A DNA stretch of 64,000 nt from NCBI RefSeq assembly GCF_028389875.1, contig NC_084682.1, forward strand, positions 6,086,001 through 6,150,000. The letters are read 5' to 3'. Each line of letters opens with the position of its first letter. The stretch's first letter is position 1. Positions 10,410-21,639 of this stretch are shown here, in pieces. The notes under the pieces were generated by a model. It was not told the DNA's origin, did not search any database, and worked only from the letters and a program-made list of their open reading frames with translations. The position numbers were made by a program, and so were the translations under genes. The DNA comes from Rhea pennata (Eukaryota > Chordata > Aves > Rheiformes > Rheidae).

Positions 10410-13400
10410 CTAAATGCTCCTGGGGTCCAGAATCTTTCCAATAAAGAGCAGGGTTCCAGTGGTATCATCTCGCAGCACAAGAAGAAAAGGTCTGTCCACA
10501 TGATACTCTATGGGGAAGGTCAGACGAGCAGCATTCACCCCAGAATTTGGTGTGGCTCTTTCCCCATCTTCGCTAAGCTCCAGAATTGCCTTGTGTTGCA
10601 CGTGAGATAGCTTAATCGGCTTGGCAGAAATCTTGGTAAAATCAGGTGATGTGAAAAGTGACTGGAGCCCTGGAGGGAAGAAAAGGAATGCCATTAGCTA
10701 AAAACAGATGTGGGTTGAGGGAGTGGTACTGCCAATGCTGTGATCCAGGAGGGCACATAGCTGCTCAGGCAGAGCTTATTGCTGGTAGCAGGGAGAAGAA
10801 GCTTACATCTGTTTGTAGTGAGCTTCTCTCTCTTAACCTCAGAGAGGTTGTGTAAACTTTGTCGGGTCTTGGATGAAGGAGGTTTAGTTGCCAGTGAGGT
10901 CTATGCATACTGACAGCAGAACCTAACTAATAACCCACCAACCTAGAGCAGGAAGCAACTTGCTTGCTGCTTTGAGCCCTTGGCAGTCTGTAGAGGGAGT
11001 TGATGTACATACTTGTCTCCTTTAGTGTGTTGCCAAGTGCCTCTTCATAGTTCAGCCTTAGTTTGGGCAGGCTTAGCACAGCATGGACTGTCTTCAGCTC
11101 CTTGTCTACATCATGGACAAATTCAGAAGTGAGACTCTCCTCAATCAGAGTCATATTCTGAGTCACCTTCGTAGGCAGGAAGAACATGGCACTGACTCCC
11201 CCTGTCAGTGGCAGCTGGGCAATCTGGAAGGCCAGTCATAAATAAGAAAGGATCATACCCATAGTAAAGTTTTTACCCTCCCAGTACCAGGCACAGGCCT
11301 GAATCTTGACTGCCTGGTCAGCCGTTCCAGCTGTATATCTTGTCTTCTCCCCATTTGCTTTTATTATACATTGTTTCCTGACTCCTGTGGTGGCCAGGCT
11401 TTCATCAACCATTGCTGTACCCTCTCTTCTATTACATGGCAAATGCTATCTCTCACCTGTTGAATCCTGTAGTGAGCTGCAGTATTGCTTTGGGGGATTC
11501 TCAGCTGGAACACCTTCTTCTGAGCTCGTGCTCCAGTGAAAATTTGTTGAAAGAGGTAGAGATTGAAAAGTTTTGGGGAGTGTGCCCTGCCCTTCTTGCC
11601 CGGCTTTGGGCAGATCATTGCAGGTGAGTAGGAGTCTGCTTGTCAAATGGTCATTGAAAAAGTACAACATTCTAAGAAGAATTAAGACACTGCCTTTCAA
11701 AGTCAAGGATCACAAAGCTAGTCTGATGGGAAAAGCAGGGCTGTCTTCTGGAATGGGTTAACAGGTAAGTGTAGCTAAGCCTGCTCCCCAGTAGGGTTAG
11801 GAGATCTTGTGCAATATTTGCTCTCTGACCTTGCAGTTGAGTTCTGAATCAAAACCATACCGCAGTATGGCTTTGGGGTCTGACATCATGGACACCTTCA
11901 CAATTCTGTCCTCATCCAGATGGAAGTCCTTCAAGGCAGTCTTCTTGGTGTCAAACTTGGTTCCCCATGTCCCTATTTAAAAAAAAATAAAACAGAGGAT
12001 TTTCTGGAATGACAGCATACGAAACCAGGGATGTGCCTGTGATTGAGTAATCTTGTGCTTTATGTATGCAGTATTTGTGCTTTAAGAGGCATAACTGAAT
12101 GATGATAGAGATGGAAATAGACTGATTGGACCTATTGATCTATTGCCACTCTTAGGCCCCTCCTTTCCATCTGAGAATTGGCTAAATGGGAAATGAAAAA
12201 CCAAGCCAGTGTATGGGTGGAGTAGCAGTTGGGAAGCTGATGTCTGCTTATGTAATTACAAAACTATTTTAAAGGGTAACAATTGTGTCAATGCACACCA
12301 AGTGCTTCTCTCCCCACCCTTTGTGTTTTGCTTGCTGTCTCTAAGTGATAATTCTCCAGGACGCTCACTTGTGTAGATATTACATTGCAGCATGTTCTAG
12401 AACAGCTCTCTAGTATCTCCCTCCATTCCCTCTGCAGTGGAACTAAGGCTCAGTACAGTCTTTACAGCTGCGCCTTCCCTAAGTGGCAATATTCTCTCTC
12501 TTGCCATTGAGTTTTACAAGCTTGATTTTTTTTTCTCTCGTCTTTTACTGCAAACAACTCAAGACTCAGCTTTCTAACAGTAGTAATTCCTTCTTCAGGA
12601 ACCATTGCATGTTCAGGTAGCATGCATTTCCTGTAGTTTATTAAGCAAATTTTTCATACTGTGTATTCAAAGACATTCTTCTGATACTTTCTCTTTGGCA
12701 CTGTTTGCTCTGTTGGCAGCAAAATCACATCCCTTCTAACACATGCTTAATAGACCCTGTCTGTAACAAAGTACACAAGGTTCTTACCCTTGAAGTAAGC
12801 CGCCCCAGCAAGGAGAATACTGACATCTGTGGGCATATCCTTCATAAATCGCAGAATCCTTCCTCTGGTCTGTTGCCGTACCCAGTTGTTGATCTCTTGA
12901 AGGTCTAATTGGGAATTGCCACTGAGTGTCCTAAGGCGCATTTTGTAGGACTTCTCCAGCTGGCTGTGAAAGCCAGTCTTCACCCTCAGTCCTGAGGAAC
13001 AAAGATCAATATTGCAACCAGCTCTCATATCAAGAGATATTTGAAGGCAGTGGCTTGCAATCACAGGCCTAGCAGCAGTTCTCTCATAAAACAGATCTGT
13101 GACTGTCTATATAGACGTTTGGTTTGAAGAAAAATGACTGAAAGTGCATGAAGGAAATGGATCCAAATCCTATAGCCAGTGATGCTGGAGTATGGGGAAA
13201 CCCTCTCATGAAAAGTAAAGATGGGAGATAAGAGCAGAAGGTTTGGACACAGCTATTTCTACATTGATCTTCCTCCTTCTTTGGCTCTCTGAGGGCAGCT
13301 TGCTCAATTTACTGAATTCTCGGAACCAGCAAGTTAACTAGCCAAAATACAGCTCTTAGCTTTCTCAGATATTCAGTGCATACTGAAAACAGACATTTTG

Positions 13401-14713
13401 AACAGTTCTGCAAGAATTTAAACAAAAGGATACAGCTGAAGACTATAACAAGTAGAAAATGCAGTTTGTGACTCCTGAGAGTTAGCAACATCTGCCAGGA
13501 AACCTACAACACAGGTAAAATCCTCACAGCAGGCTTTTTTGAGGCCTTCTGCATGCTAGTTACTCTGTCTCCAGTGTCTTTTGGCATGTAAGTCTGATTA
13601 TTTCATTTATTTATATGCACATAAACTTATCTGGAGCAGCAACAGCATTCCATGTGCTGCCTGGTTCTAGGCTCAGCAGGGTGTCAGAGCCCAGCCTGTT
13701 ACTGTGGTGTTACCTGCTGACTGTATTCTATCTGCTGCTAGTTATTTAGGTAGATTTTGATAGAGGAGAGGAAAGACTTTTACTTTTTTCCAAGATGATA
13801 CGAGAGGCACTTTTCAGGCTCTTCTCTGGTGCAGTGACACTGGTCAGTAGGTCCTTGTAGGTGTTGTGGACTTCATCTTTGTTAAGCAGATCGTAGAAGA
13901 GAGCACGGGAAATCACATCTTCTGTTCGCTCTCCAGCACCTGCCAACAACCAGAACAACAGTATGAGGGAAGACCTTTCAGGCCAAACAGCATGCAAGGA
14001 GAAGGGGTAGGAACTTACCTAGTGAGAGACCAGAAAGTGCGGTAGCCAGGCTGAATGGAGACAGTAGCACATTGGCCGTGGCTGTTCTGCTAGATTGCTG
14101 CCGATACAGGTCGTAGCCAAAGTTAGAGACTGCAGCTGCCAGCTTGTTCACGGGGCTCTTATAGAATGGATCTTCCTCTTCCACTTCACCTGCGTTGCTT
14201 CCATCAGCAGTGGCAGAGTTCTGGCAGGTACAGGGAAGCGCTTTGTTTAGACTGGCTATTTACAAAGGCAGACACAGGTGTAATAAACATCTCGAAGGCA
14301 AGCAATCTACGGATGCTCCCTTACGATCCACAGAAATACTCCCTTAATCTTACTGATAGGGAGACAGAGTAGGAACAGCAACTTCACTTTAAAGTGTCCC
14401 ACTAAAGTTGAAGGCAGTATTTGGATTGGAATCCACTGTTTCTGCCTCACGGTCATCTGTTCATGTAACTACTGTGGTTTTATCTAGATGAAGCAGGAGT
14501 TATTCTTGTTATGTTGCTAAATAAAAGCCTGGTAACTTAAGGAGGGCAGTGTTTAATGTTTCCTTAATAGTTATAAAATTAATATACCTGCTCCAATGAT
14601 CTCTCCTTCACTCTCTGCTATTATATCCTACTCACCTGCCCAGCAGCCGAGTTCTGGGATCTACTTGGGACAATTAAGAGACCCAGGAAGAGGAGAACCA
14701 CTGGAATCTGCAT
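10410..14713 (-). CDS. SERPINF1: SERPINF1, pigment epithelium-derived factor (complete, seven coding exons)
   Basis: PEDF is a secreted non-inhibitory serpin, known as an anti-angiogenic and neurotrophic factor that binds collagen and glycosaminoglycans. Coding exons are 14636-14713, 14019-14220, 13784-13939, 12788-12991, 11830-11972, 11013-11223 and 10410-10669. They total 1254 nt, or 417 aa (human 418). A signal peptide ([20 protein letters not shown]) is followed by a Glu/Asp stretch ([10 protein letters not shown]) and the serpin core. Diagnostic segments are [40 protein letters not shown] and the end [11 protein letters not shown]. The N-glycosylation site in [10 protein letters not shown] matches human. 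The reactive loop ([11 protein letters not shown]) lacks the small-residue hinge of inhibitory serpins. A splice acceptor lies just 5' of the ATG (exon start 14721), so at least one non-coding 5' exon is expected upstream. I could not place it. Confidence 0.97.
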
Positions 14714-14724
14714 GCCTGAACCTA

Positions 14725-17480
14725 AAGAGCAACATGACAGAGTGAGTTTGAATAACTGAAATATATCTCTGCCACTACTGCTCGCTCTTACTAGTTTTGA
14801 CAGGAACTGCAATGACACACACTGCTTTTTGCCCTTCCTGACTATGGCAATGATCTGAAACATGCACCTGGTCTGAGCTGCGTTTTCTTCTTCTATAGCT
14901 TGATGTATTCGGGCAGCCTGGCCCCAATGACTTTGAGAATGGAGCAAGTACACATACCTGGGTGTGCCGGAGCACAAAAGCAGATGTGTAGTCCAGTCTA
15001 CACTGGTGCTGGCAAGTGCTGAGTGCCAAGGTCCAGAAAAGCCCTACTTCATATCTTTTGAGTTTTACACCTTAAAATTCAAAATTTCAGCATTTATAGA
15101 AGGTAGCAAATTCATAGTATTGAATGGGGCAGAAGACACAGCTAGCTGGCTGCTACTCTGCTGTATCAGTTACCTGCTTCAGGCTGTGTTTTGCCATGTT
15201 TATTGTGTCTGCATATATATGGAAGGCCATACAACCGGTATTACCCTCTTCTTATGTAGCAAACAGTTGGATAAAGTAACAGTAGAAGAGTTCTCTTAAA
15301 GGAGAGTGAGGAAAGGGGCTGGAGGTAAATACCTAACATTGGGCCAGATCTAGAGAAGAGGTGAAAGGCAGAGCTTGGCTTGGTCAACATTTCTATGGGA
15401 GGCAAGCGAGAAAAGCACCAAGTTTCTCAAAGCTAATAAGCCTGTTCTTCCATGAAATCCAGTTTTAATCACTCTTGTTTTGGCATATGTGGCTCTTCAG
15501 ACAGATCTGTCTGGTGCAAAGGGCAGTGTGTAATCCAGAATTTCACCCTGGGTAAATGAAAGCTACTGCAGAAGTGTCATGCCCCTGAGAACAGACGCCA
15601 CTGAGGCTGGGCTGAAGCAATGTTTAGATTCCCAGAAATTAAAGGAAGAGGTTTGTATTTGGCTAACCCCTGTGATTCAGGCATCCAGTAAAGCAGGAGA
15701 GAGAACATATGTTTCAGATTAACTGCAGCTATAAAGAAAACATGCCTGTTGGTAGAAATACAACTTAAAGCCACGTGGCCAGAACAGCCATAGCTCTGGA
15801 ACCAGCCTGTTCAGGCAGAGGTTTTACTTCAGTGAAAGGGAGTTCACTGTTTACTTTTCTGCTGAGACCCTTACCTTCTGAAGGTAGTCCTGCTTTAGAG
15901 GAAAAGGTGTCACATGGAGATTTTAGCAACCTCCTGCTACCCTAGCTGCTGAATAGATGAGCTATTCTTGTAGAGAAGATGCATATCAAGAGGTTTTTAC
16001 TATACTGGAACAAACCAACATGTTTGGTATGGTAGTGGATGTGATGTAGAGACTGATTGCATCTCATTGCATAGTTTTAAAATAAATAGCCAGCATGCTA
16101 AAACAGAGATGACAGAAACCCTACAAGAGCCTAAGTTAAGCAGATCATTGGTAGGGCTTTGTGAGGATGCCTGCACCAAGCAGTATTCTTGCATGATGAG
16201 TGGAAGAAGTTTGGCCCAGTCTAGTTTGAAGATGAAAGTTTTCCATGGAGTGTAGCCTTTTCTCTGAAAAAAAGGCTGAACACAACCTCCACTTCCAACT
16301 ACACTGAGCTCCTGGGAGCATCTGAGCGGAGATTGGATTTCCAGATTTGTATTGTTTTTGCCAGTACTGTCACCAGCTTCATATTTCTCAGACTTTGCCA
16401 AGAAGCAATTTCCATTTTAGAAAGACAAAGCCTTTTGCATTTGAATGGGCTTGAGCATCTGGATTCTATTTGCGCCTCTGTGAGCATACAGCCAAAACTG
16501 CAGAGAGAAAAGAATTTGGTTGGAGTAGAGGTGGGATGGTTTCAGGCATATTAAAATCTCCAGCTGCCTTAAAAAAAAAAAAAAAAAAAAAAAAGAGGGA
16601 AGGAGCAGTAGCATACAGCCTGTGGTGTTACAGTCAGGAAGATAATTTAGAGAAATGAGCTGAGAAGAAACTTTCTGCCTGGGAGTGTCTATTTGAAAAG
16701 CCCTGCAGGTACATGGTGAAATATTTTGCTTTCCATCTGTAGTGGTAAAAGTCTCAAAACATTTATAAATGTTTTCTATTCTAGAGGTCCTATAAAACAT
16801 CACCCATGAGTTTAGACTTGCTGTCTATGACTGCTCCATCCCATAACACTAACTACTTCTGAAGCACCTTGGAGCCACTAGATCTAAGGGATTCAACTCA
16901 GTCTTGACCAAAATTGTTACCATTGGAGGAAAAAAAAAAAGAAAATAAAGAAAGAAACCCTACCTCCCAACTAGGAGGGCAAAACACTGCCCCAACTCCC
17001 AAGCATGCTTCTGCCCCGCAGGCAACAAGGGGCTCTCGGATGCTGGTGGCTCCCAGCCCTCGGTCGAGTTCCTTCATTTGGTTGCAGTCTCACCCAACAC
17101 CTGCAGAAGACCCGTTCCTCCCCTTTCCCAGGTCCTCTGTCAGGCCCCCAGTCTCATCCCTGTGCCCTCCTGGTGCTCCCTTTGCCGCGGGCTCTGAGAA
17201 AGGTCAGTGGAAGCAGCCTGGGCTGCCTCTTACCTCGGGCTCCTCTTGGCCACTGCCACACAGGTTCCCACCGGGGAGAATCAAGGACAGTGCAGCTTTG
17301 GTGCAGCCACATCTGCTTTTTGCTGCCTGCCTCAGCCCAGCCTTCGGCAGGCTTCAGGTTACAGCTTCCCAGGGCTCTCTTAAAGTGCTCTGCTCCCATT
17401 TTCAGGACTGCAATCCTGACACTGAATTGCTACTAACTTTTTAACCCTAGTTTGCAAAACAAATGTGCTTGGTGTGACCA
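14725..17480. other. Upstream region of SERPINF1, no gene recognised
   Basis: This stretch should contain the non-coding first exon(s) and promoter of SERPINF1, which I cannot place. A part near 16.98-17.4 kb is GC-richer and free of stops on the plus strand. It has no similarity I recognise and is probably chance. Confidence 0.4.
16571..16594 (+). repeat. A-homopolymer (24 nt)
   Basis: A clean run of 24 A upstream of SERPINF1. It may be the tail of a retroposed element, but I see no convincing body or target-site duplication. Confidence 0.7.
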
Positions 17481-17595
17481 GGGCAGTCTAGTGGTTAAAA
17501 CACAGGACTGAGAGCCAAACGATCAGTCTGCTGCTCCCTGCTGTGTTCGAGCAAGGCTTGTATCCCCTCAGTTTTGCCATGTGTCCCACAAGGGA
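17481..17595 (+). mobile_element. MIR / CORE-SINE-like fragment
   Basis: The segment starts with a tRNA-derived box A (AGTCTAGTGGTTAAAACACA, then GACTGAGAGCC) like the MIR consensus (TAGTGGTTAAGAGCACGGACT). Further on it has GCTGTGTTCGAGCAAGGCTTG and CCCCTCAGTTTTGCCATGTG. These mirror the MIR core, with its CTGTGTGACCTTGGGCAAG and CCTCAGTTTCCCCATCTG. Divergence is high, which fits an ancient insertion. It is unlikely to be a tRNA gene because no cloverleaf closes. Confidence 0.7.
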
Positions 17596-17734
17596 ACATC
17601 TTCTGTCCCAGAGGTATTGTTAACAGTACTATTTATGCAGCAGCATTTTAAGATTTAACTGAGGGACTTCTAAAGTGAAAACAGGATTCAGTTGTAGTTA
17701 AGGGAAAGCTTAAAAGTGGTTCTAGCCAGTGACA

Positions 17735-18060
17735 AAGAAGTGCTTAGCATAAATGGCCTAAATTTCTCAGTGAAGAAAGAAAGACTGAAAAGACTAGGAC
17801 TCTTAGTAAAAGAGATGAAGGAAGCAAATGATATAGGAGTTTATAGAACTATAAATCACCTGGAGAAGGGAAATGGGCTGTGCTTATTCACTGTTTCTTA
17901 CAGCAGCAGAGTCTAGGGGAGCACCCATCAGCATCAGCAAATTTAAAACAAAAATGTATTTTTCACAAGTATTAACTTAAAACTCATTGCAACAAGATAT
18001 TGCAGAAGAAGGATAAATGGATTAGAAAAAAAAATTGTGGAAGACAGGTCCACTGAAGTC
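17735..18060 (+). mobile_element. Old CR1-type LINE 3' fragment
   Basis: The order of diluted motifs follows the 3' end of amniote CR1/L3 LINEs: GAAAAGACTAGGACTCTTAG, ATAGAACTATAAATCACCTG, GAAATGGGCTGTGC, AACTCATTGCAACAAGATAT, then GGATAAATGGATTAG. In known CR1 copies the last parts read close to AACTCATTGCCACAAGATATTG followed by GGATTGGACAT. No intact reading frame or microsatellite end is left, so the copy is old and broken. Borders are approximate. Confidence 0.6.
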
Positions 18061-20917
18061 TAACATAATGGTCAGATGCGATCTCTGACTCTAGAGCTAG
18101 GAGACGTGGCTGGAGAACAGGTCTTTCTCCCTGTTTCTTGTATTCTTTGCCTAGTCATTGCTCCTGGCTTCTAATGGAGATACTGGACTAAAGGAACCTG
18201 TAGCTGGCCTGATCGAGGACATCTGTCTAAGTTTGTCTGCTTGGAAACGCTGAAAGTGAATTGTAGTCAGTAGTGCTGGTGCCCTCAGTCTAGGCTTGTT
18301 CTGAGACATCTCCTTTCTGGGTTGTCAGCCTTGCTGCCAACAGGTTAGGAGGAGGAACTCCTGCATGCTTCCACTTAGCTTATACAGTTCCTCAGCTAAG
18401 AGGAAGAGATGGCTTTGGAGAATCATAAGCTGCTGCTTTTGCAAATAGGAAAAGCAAATCAGTGAGTCTGCTTTCTGATCAGTCAGTGCTTCAGAGGTCA
18501 GCACTTTCTGAACAAGAAGAGTAACAGCTCTACTCTCGAGTATTTCTCAGCTTGCTTTGTGAGAAGTCATCTGCAGAAAGATGTTTGTACTTGTTAGTCT
18601 TCCACCATGTGCCCGGGAGTGGGAGTGCTAGCTGTGATGATATGCTCTTCTGATGTTTTTCTTCTTTTTAATACATTATTTTTGGAATCAATGTACCCTC
18701 TATGGAAGGAGAGACTTTTACATCTTCTCTGTCTTCAAACGAAACCGGATCATTTTAAATAAGGGTTTGGTTTTAAGCCATTTAAGTCTTAGTGAAAGTT
18801 GTATAGAATGTTGTTATAGTATAAAGCAAGCTTTAATCCTGTAAGGAGAGCGCATCCCTCAAACAGCGTGCTATGTATTCTAAATAGATGTAAGAGTTTA
18901 AGTCACTTCTTTTAAATCAATACCAACATTTTATGGGAACTGTTGTTTTGGTTTAGCTTCAAGATAGTAGGCCATACGTTGTCTGAACAGTGCTTGGCTT
19001 TTTGCTATGGAAGTTCAGTATGACATTCATATGAATTTACTTTAGTAAGAAGAAGTACTTCTAATACTAAACATATTGAGAAATATTTGATATTTTCACC
19101 TAGTGATGCAGATTAAGTTACAGAGCAAGGGGCCCTGTCATGTCTTTTCAGACTAGAGCTGAATCGAAATGAAGGCTTTGCTCAGGCGTTTTCACTTTGC
19201 CTTGCTGTGATGCTAATATTACTTTGCATTTTACAAACTGCCTCTTTTGGAGAGTTGGTGGAGTTAAGAGTCCTAAGGTTGGAGTAACTGATGATTTGTT
19301 GAGCAAAGCATAGTGACGGAGGGCTGCTGTTCTGTCAAATAAGATGAAATTAATAGTTTGACAAAAATAACTTGGAGGAGGAGAGGAAGAGGGATAGCAG
19401 AAAAAAAAAGGAAAATAAGAAATAAGAACCAAGCTCTTCAGGGAATTAAGAATTGAGAATGAGGGGGAAAAAATTCATAGAAGAGGGGGAGCTGGAGGAC
19501 AGAGGCAGAAAAGGAAGATTTTTGTTTCAAATTTGGGACAGGATGCAGTGCCACAAAGTGGAATTCAAGAAGATCAGAACTGAGGTTGCAGTAGCCAAAG
19601 CATGACTTACCTAAAGCGTGGGATGGTATTTCTGAATGTTAGGAATGAATCTGTATAAATAAAGGAACTAAAACGTCCCCTGTGGGCTAGAGCTTTGCCC
19701 TCGTAGTAGGGCTGCATTCTTGTGGGTTTACTTGTTAAATTACATGGCCCTATAGTTACACCCTCTTTTTGAAGGGTACATGTCATTGCACTGGTCACAG
19801 GGGTAGGTATTATCTTTAGCCATTTTCCCCTTTTAGACTGCAAAAAATGTGTAATTGCAGGTTTCAGCCAGGACTTTTTCTTCCCCAAAGTCTCCTTTGC
19901 TCCCGAAATTCATGGTTAGTGAGTCAGTCCTCCTCTTATTCCAGCAGATGGTGCAGACTATTCAGGGACGGAGGCTCCCAGAAGCATTCTGCGCCTTCCT
20001 TTGAGGGAAGGCAGACTTCCCGAATGAGGAAAACACTGCCAGAAGGACGGCCCTAGGGCTCTGTAACTGTTATTTCACAAAAACAGACACCATGTTTTTT
20101 TTTTCCTCAGAGTCTGAGTGAGTTCTGAAGCAGAGTCTCCTATGGACAGCAGTTTTATACAGAAATAGCTACAGCATGGCAGGCTATGGTGAGTTAGGCT
20201 ACACTTGGTGGGATGGAGGGTTCCCCAGAGTTATTCACAGTAGCTCGTTCCAGATGTGCACATCAGAACAAGGATCCAAGGGTTGTGCCCATCTCATACA
20301 AAACTGAAGTTGTTACCAGACATTGCTATTTTGCCAGAACATGGCAAAAACAGTGACATTCAGCTACAGGCAGCACAATCTGGAAGCTGTCACAATTGTC
20401 TGCAGTGTTGTGCTGCACACCCAGAGTATCCCAGTAGGAGGAGAGCCCACAGAGAGCAGATGCCAGATCAGCACCTTTGAAGCACCTAATGCATGTCAGT
20501 AAGGGTCACAGTTTTTGCCTCACAGAAAGATTGAGGCCTGTCATATTCCTGTATACCAGTGCCTTGATGTTCATAGGCTAAATACCCTCCTAATCCCTAT
20601 TCTGTGGAGCTCATGTCCTAATTCAAAGAAGTCTGCCCTTTTCCCAAAGCCAGCCCATTCTTCAGCTGAGATGGCCAAAGCTGACTGGACTCCATCTTTA
20701 GAGAGTCTTTACTGGTTAGTCCTCTCACTTCACATCCTCTGTTGTCCTCTGTGATCAACAGAGCTGATCCTTCTCAAGAGCCCCTCCTATCTTTATATCT
20801 TCCAGGACCAGGCTTCCCCCCCCCTAATCTTTGCAACCAGACAAGCTGGTTGCTTGTTTCCTTTCTCTGCTGTGTCTTTCAGTATAATACCTAGAACAAA
20901 TGTGCTGTGCTTCACTC
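18061..20917. other. Intergenic region between SERPINF2 3' end and SERPINF1, no gene recognised
   Basis: AT-richer sequence with short A and T runs and no exon, RNA gene or repeat that I recognise. Reading frames here are short and show no protein similarity. Confidence 0.4.
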
Positions 20918-20923
20918 TTTATT
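20918..20923 (-). other. SERPINF2: Candidate poly(A) signal of SERPINF2
   Basis: AATAAA on the minus strand about 720 nt past the SERPINF2 stop. It is the nearest canonical hexamer I found, but a closer non-canonical signal may be used. Confidence 0.35.
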
Positions 20924-21639
20924 ATTCTGCCAACATAAAAATTACTTTAAAAAACTTTATAAAATATACCTTGAAAAATCTAACATTTTCCAGGTCCCTA
21001 CCGCTTCCCAGGAAAAGGGCTGGAGATAAAGATCCAAAGGGATTCCTCTTACTGCAGACCTTCCCATAACAGATCCCAATAGCCAAGGAGTGGGAGAAAG
21101 GAATATTTGGAAAGAGCCTGTGCCTGAAAGTGGCTGTGACTCATCCCAGGGAAGACAACTGGTTACTAGTTCAGTTCATTCAGAGATCATTTTCTATGTA
21201 GGTACAAAGAGACGCAGTTTTCAGAGGAACACTTTGAGAAAGGCATGTTTGCAGGAACTGTGGAGGGAAGGGCAATATTAATATCTATGGCTGTTGTCCA
21301 AGCTGCCAGATGCTAAAGAAGATTCCAGTCTATGGGGGACACTAATAAAGACTCTAATAAGAGTCTGGGGACAAGGAAGCCTCCCTTCAGGACTAGGAGT
21401 CCTGGAAGGGAAATCCACGCATGCTTTTCAGGGTCAGCAGAGGGAACCCAACCAGGAGAAGCTTGTCAAAGCTGGCACGGGATATCCCAGGATTGGTCTT
21501 TAGAGATCTGTAAAGGAAACAGCAAAGAATTGCCTCCTATGGTCTTAGAGGGGGGTCTCCAGCAACAGGACACCTTTCTTAGCCGGTCCAAAGGGTCAGG
21601 TGGGTAGCAGTCCCAGAACTCCTAGGCTCTGCTTCTCTC

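Noticed and set aside
9955-10413. 152-codon plus-strand frame between SMYD4 and SERPINF1
   Set aside because: It overlaps the SERPINF1 3' UTR in antisense, has no known similarity and no clear exon borders.
10439-10444. AATAAA on the plus strand as a distal SMYD4 poly(A) signal
   Set aside because: It lies inside the antisense of the last SERPINF1 coding exon, and a closer signal exists at 9716.
16914-17444. 176-codon plus-strand frame upstream of SERPINF1
   Set aside because: A second phase is open over the same stretch and the product is Pro/Ser-rich with no domain, which points to chance.
17481-17560. tRNA gene suggested by a box A-like motif
   Set aside because: No closing acceptor stem or complete cloverleaf. 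The downstream part matches a MIR-type SINE body.
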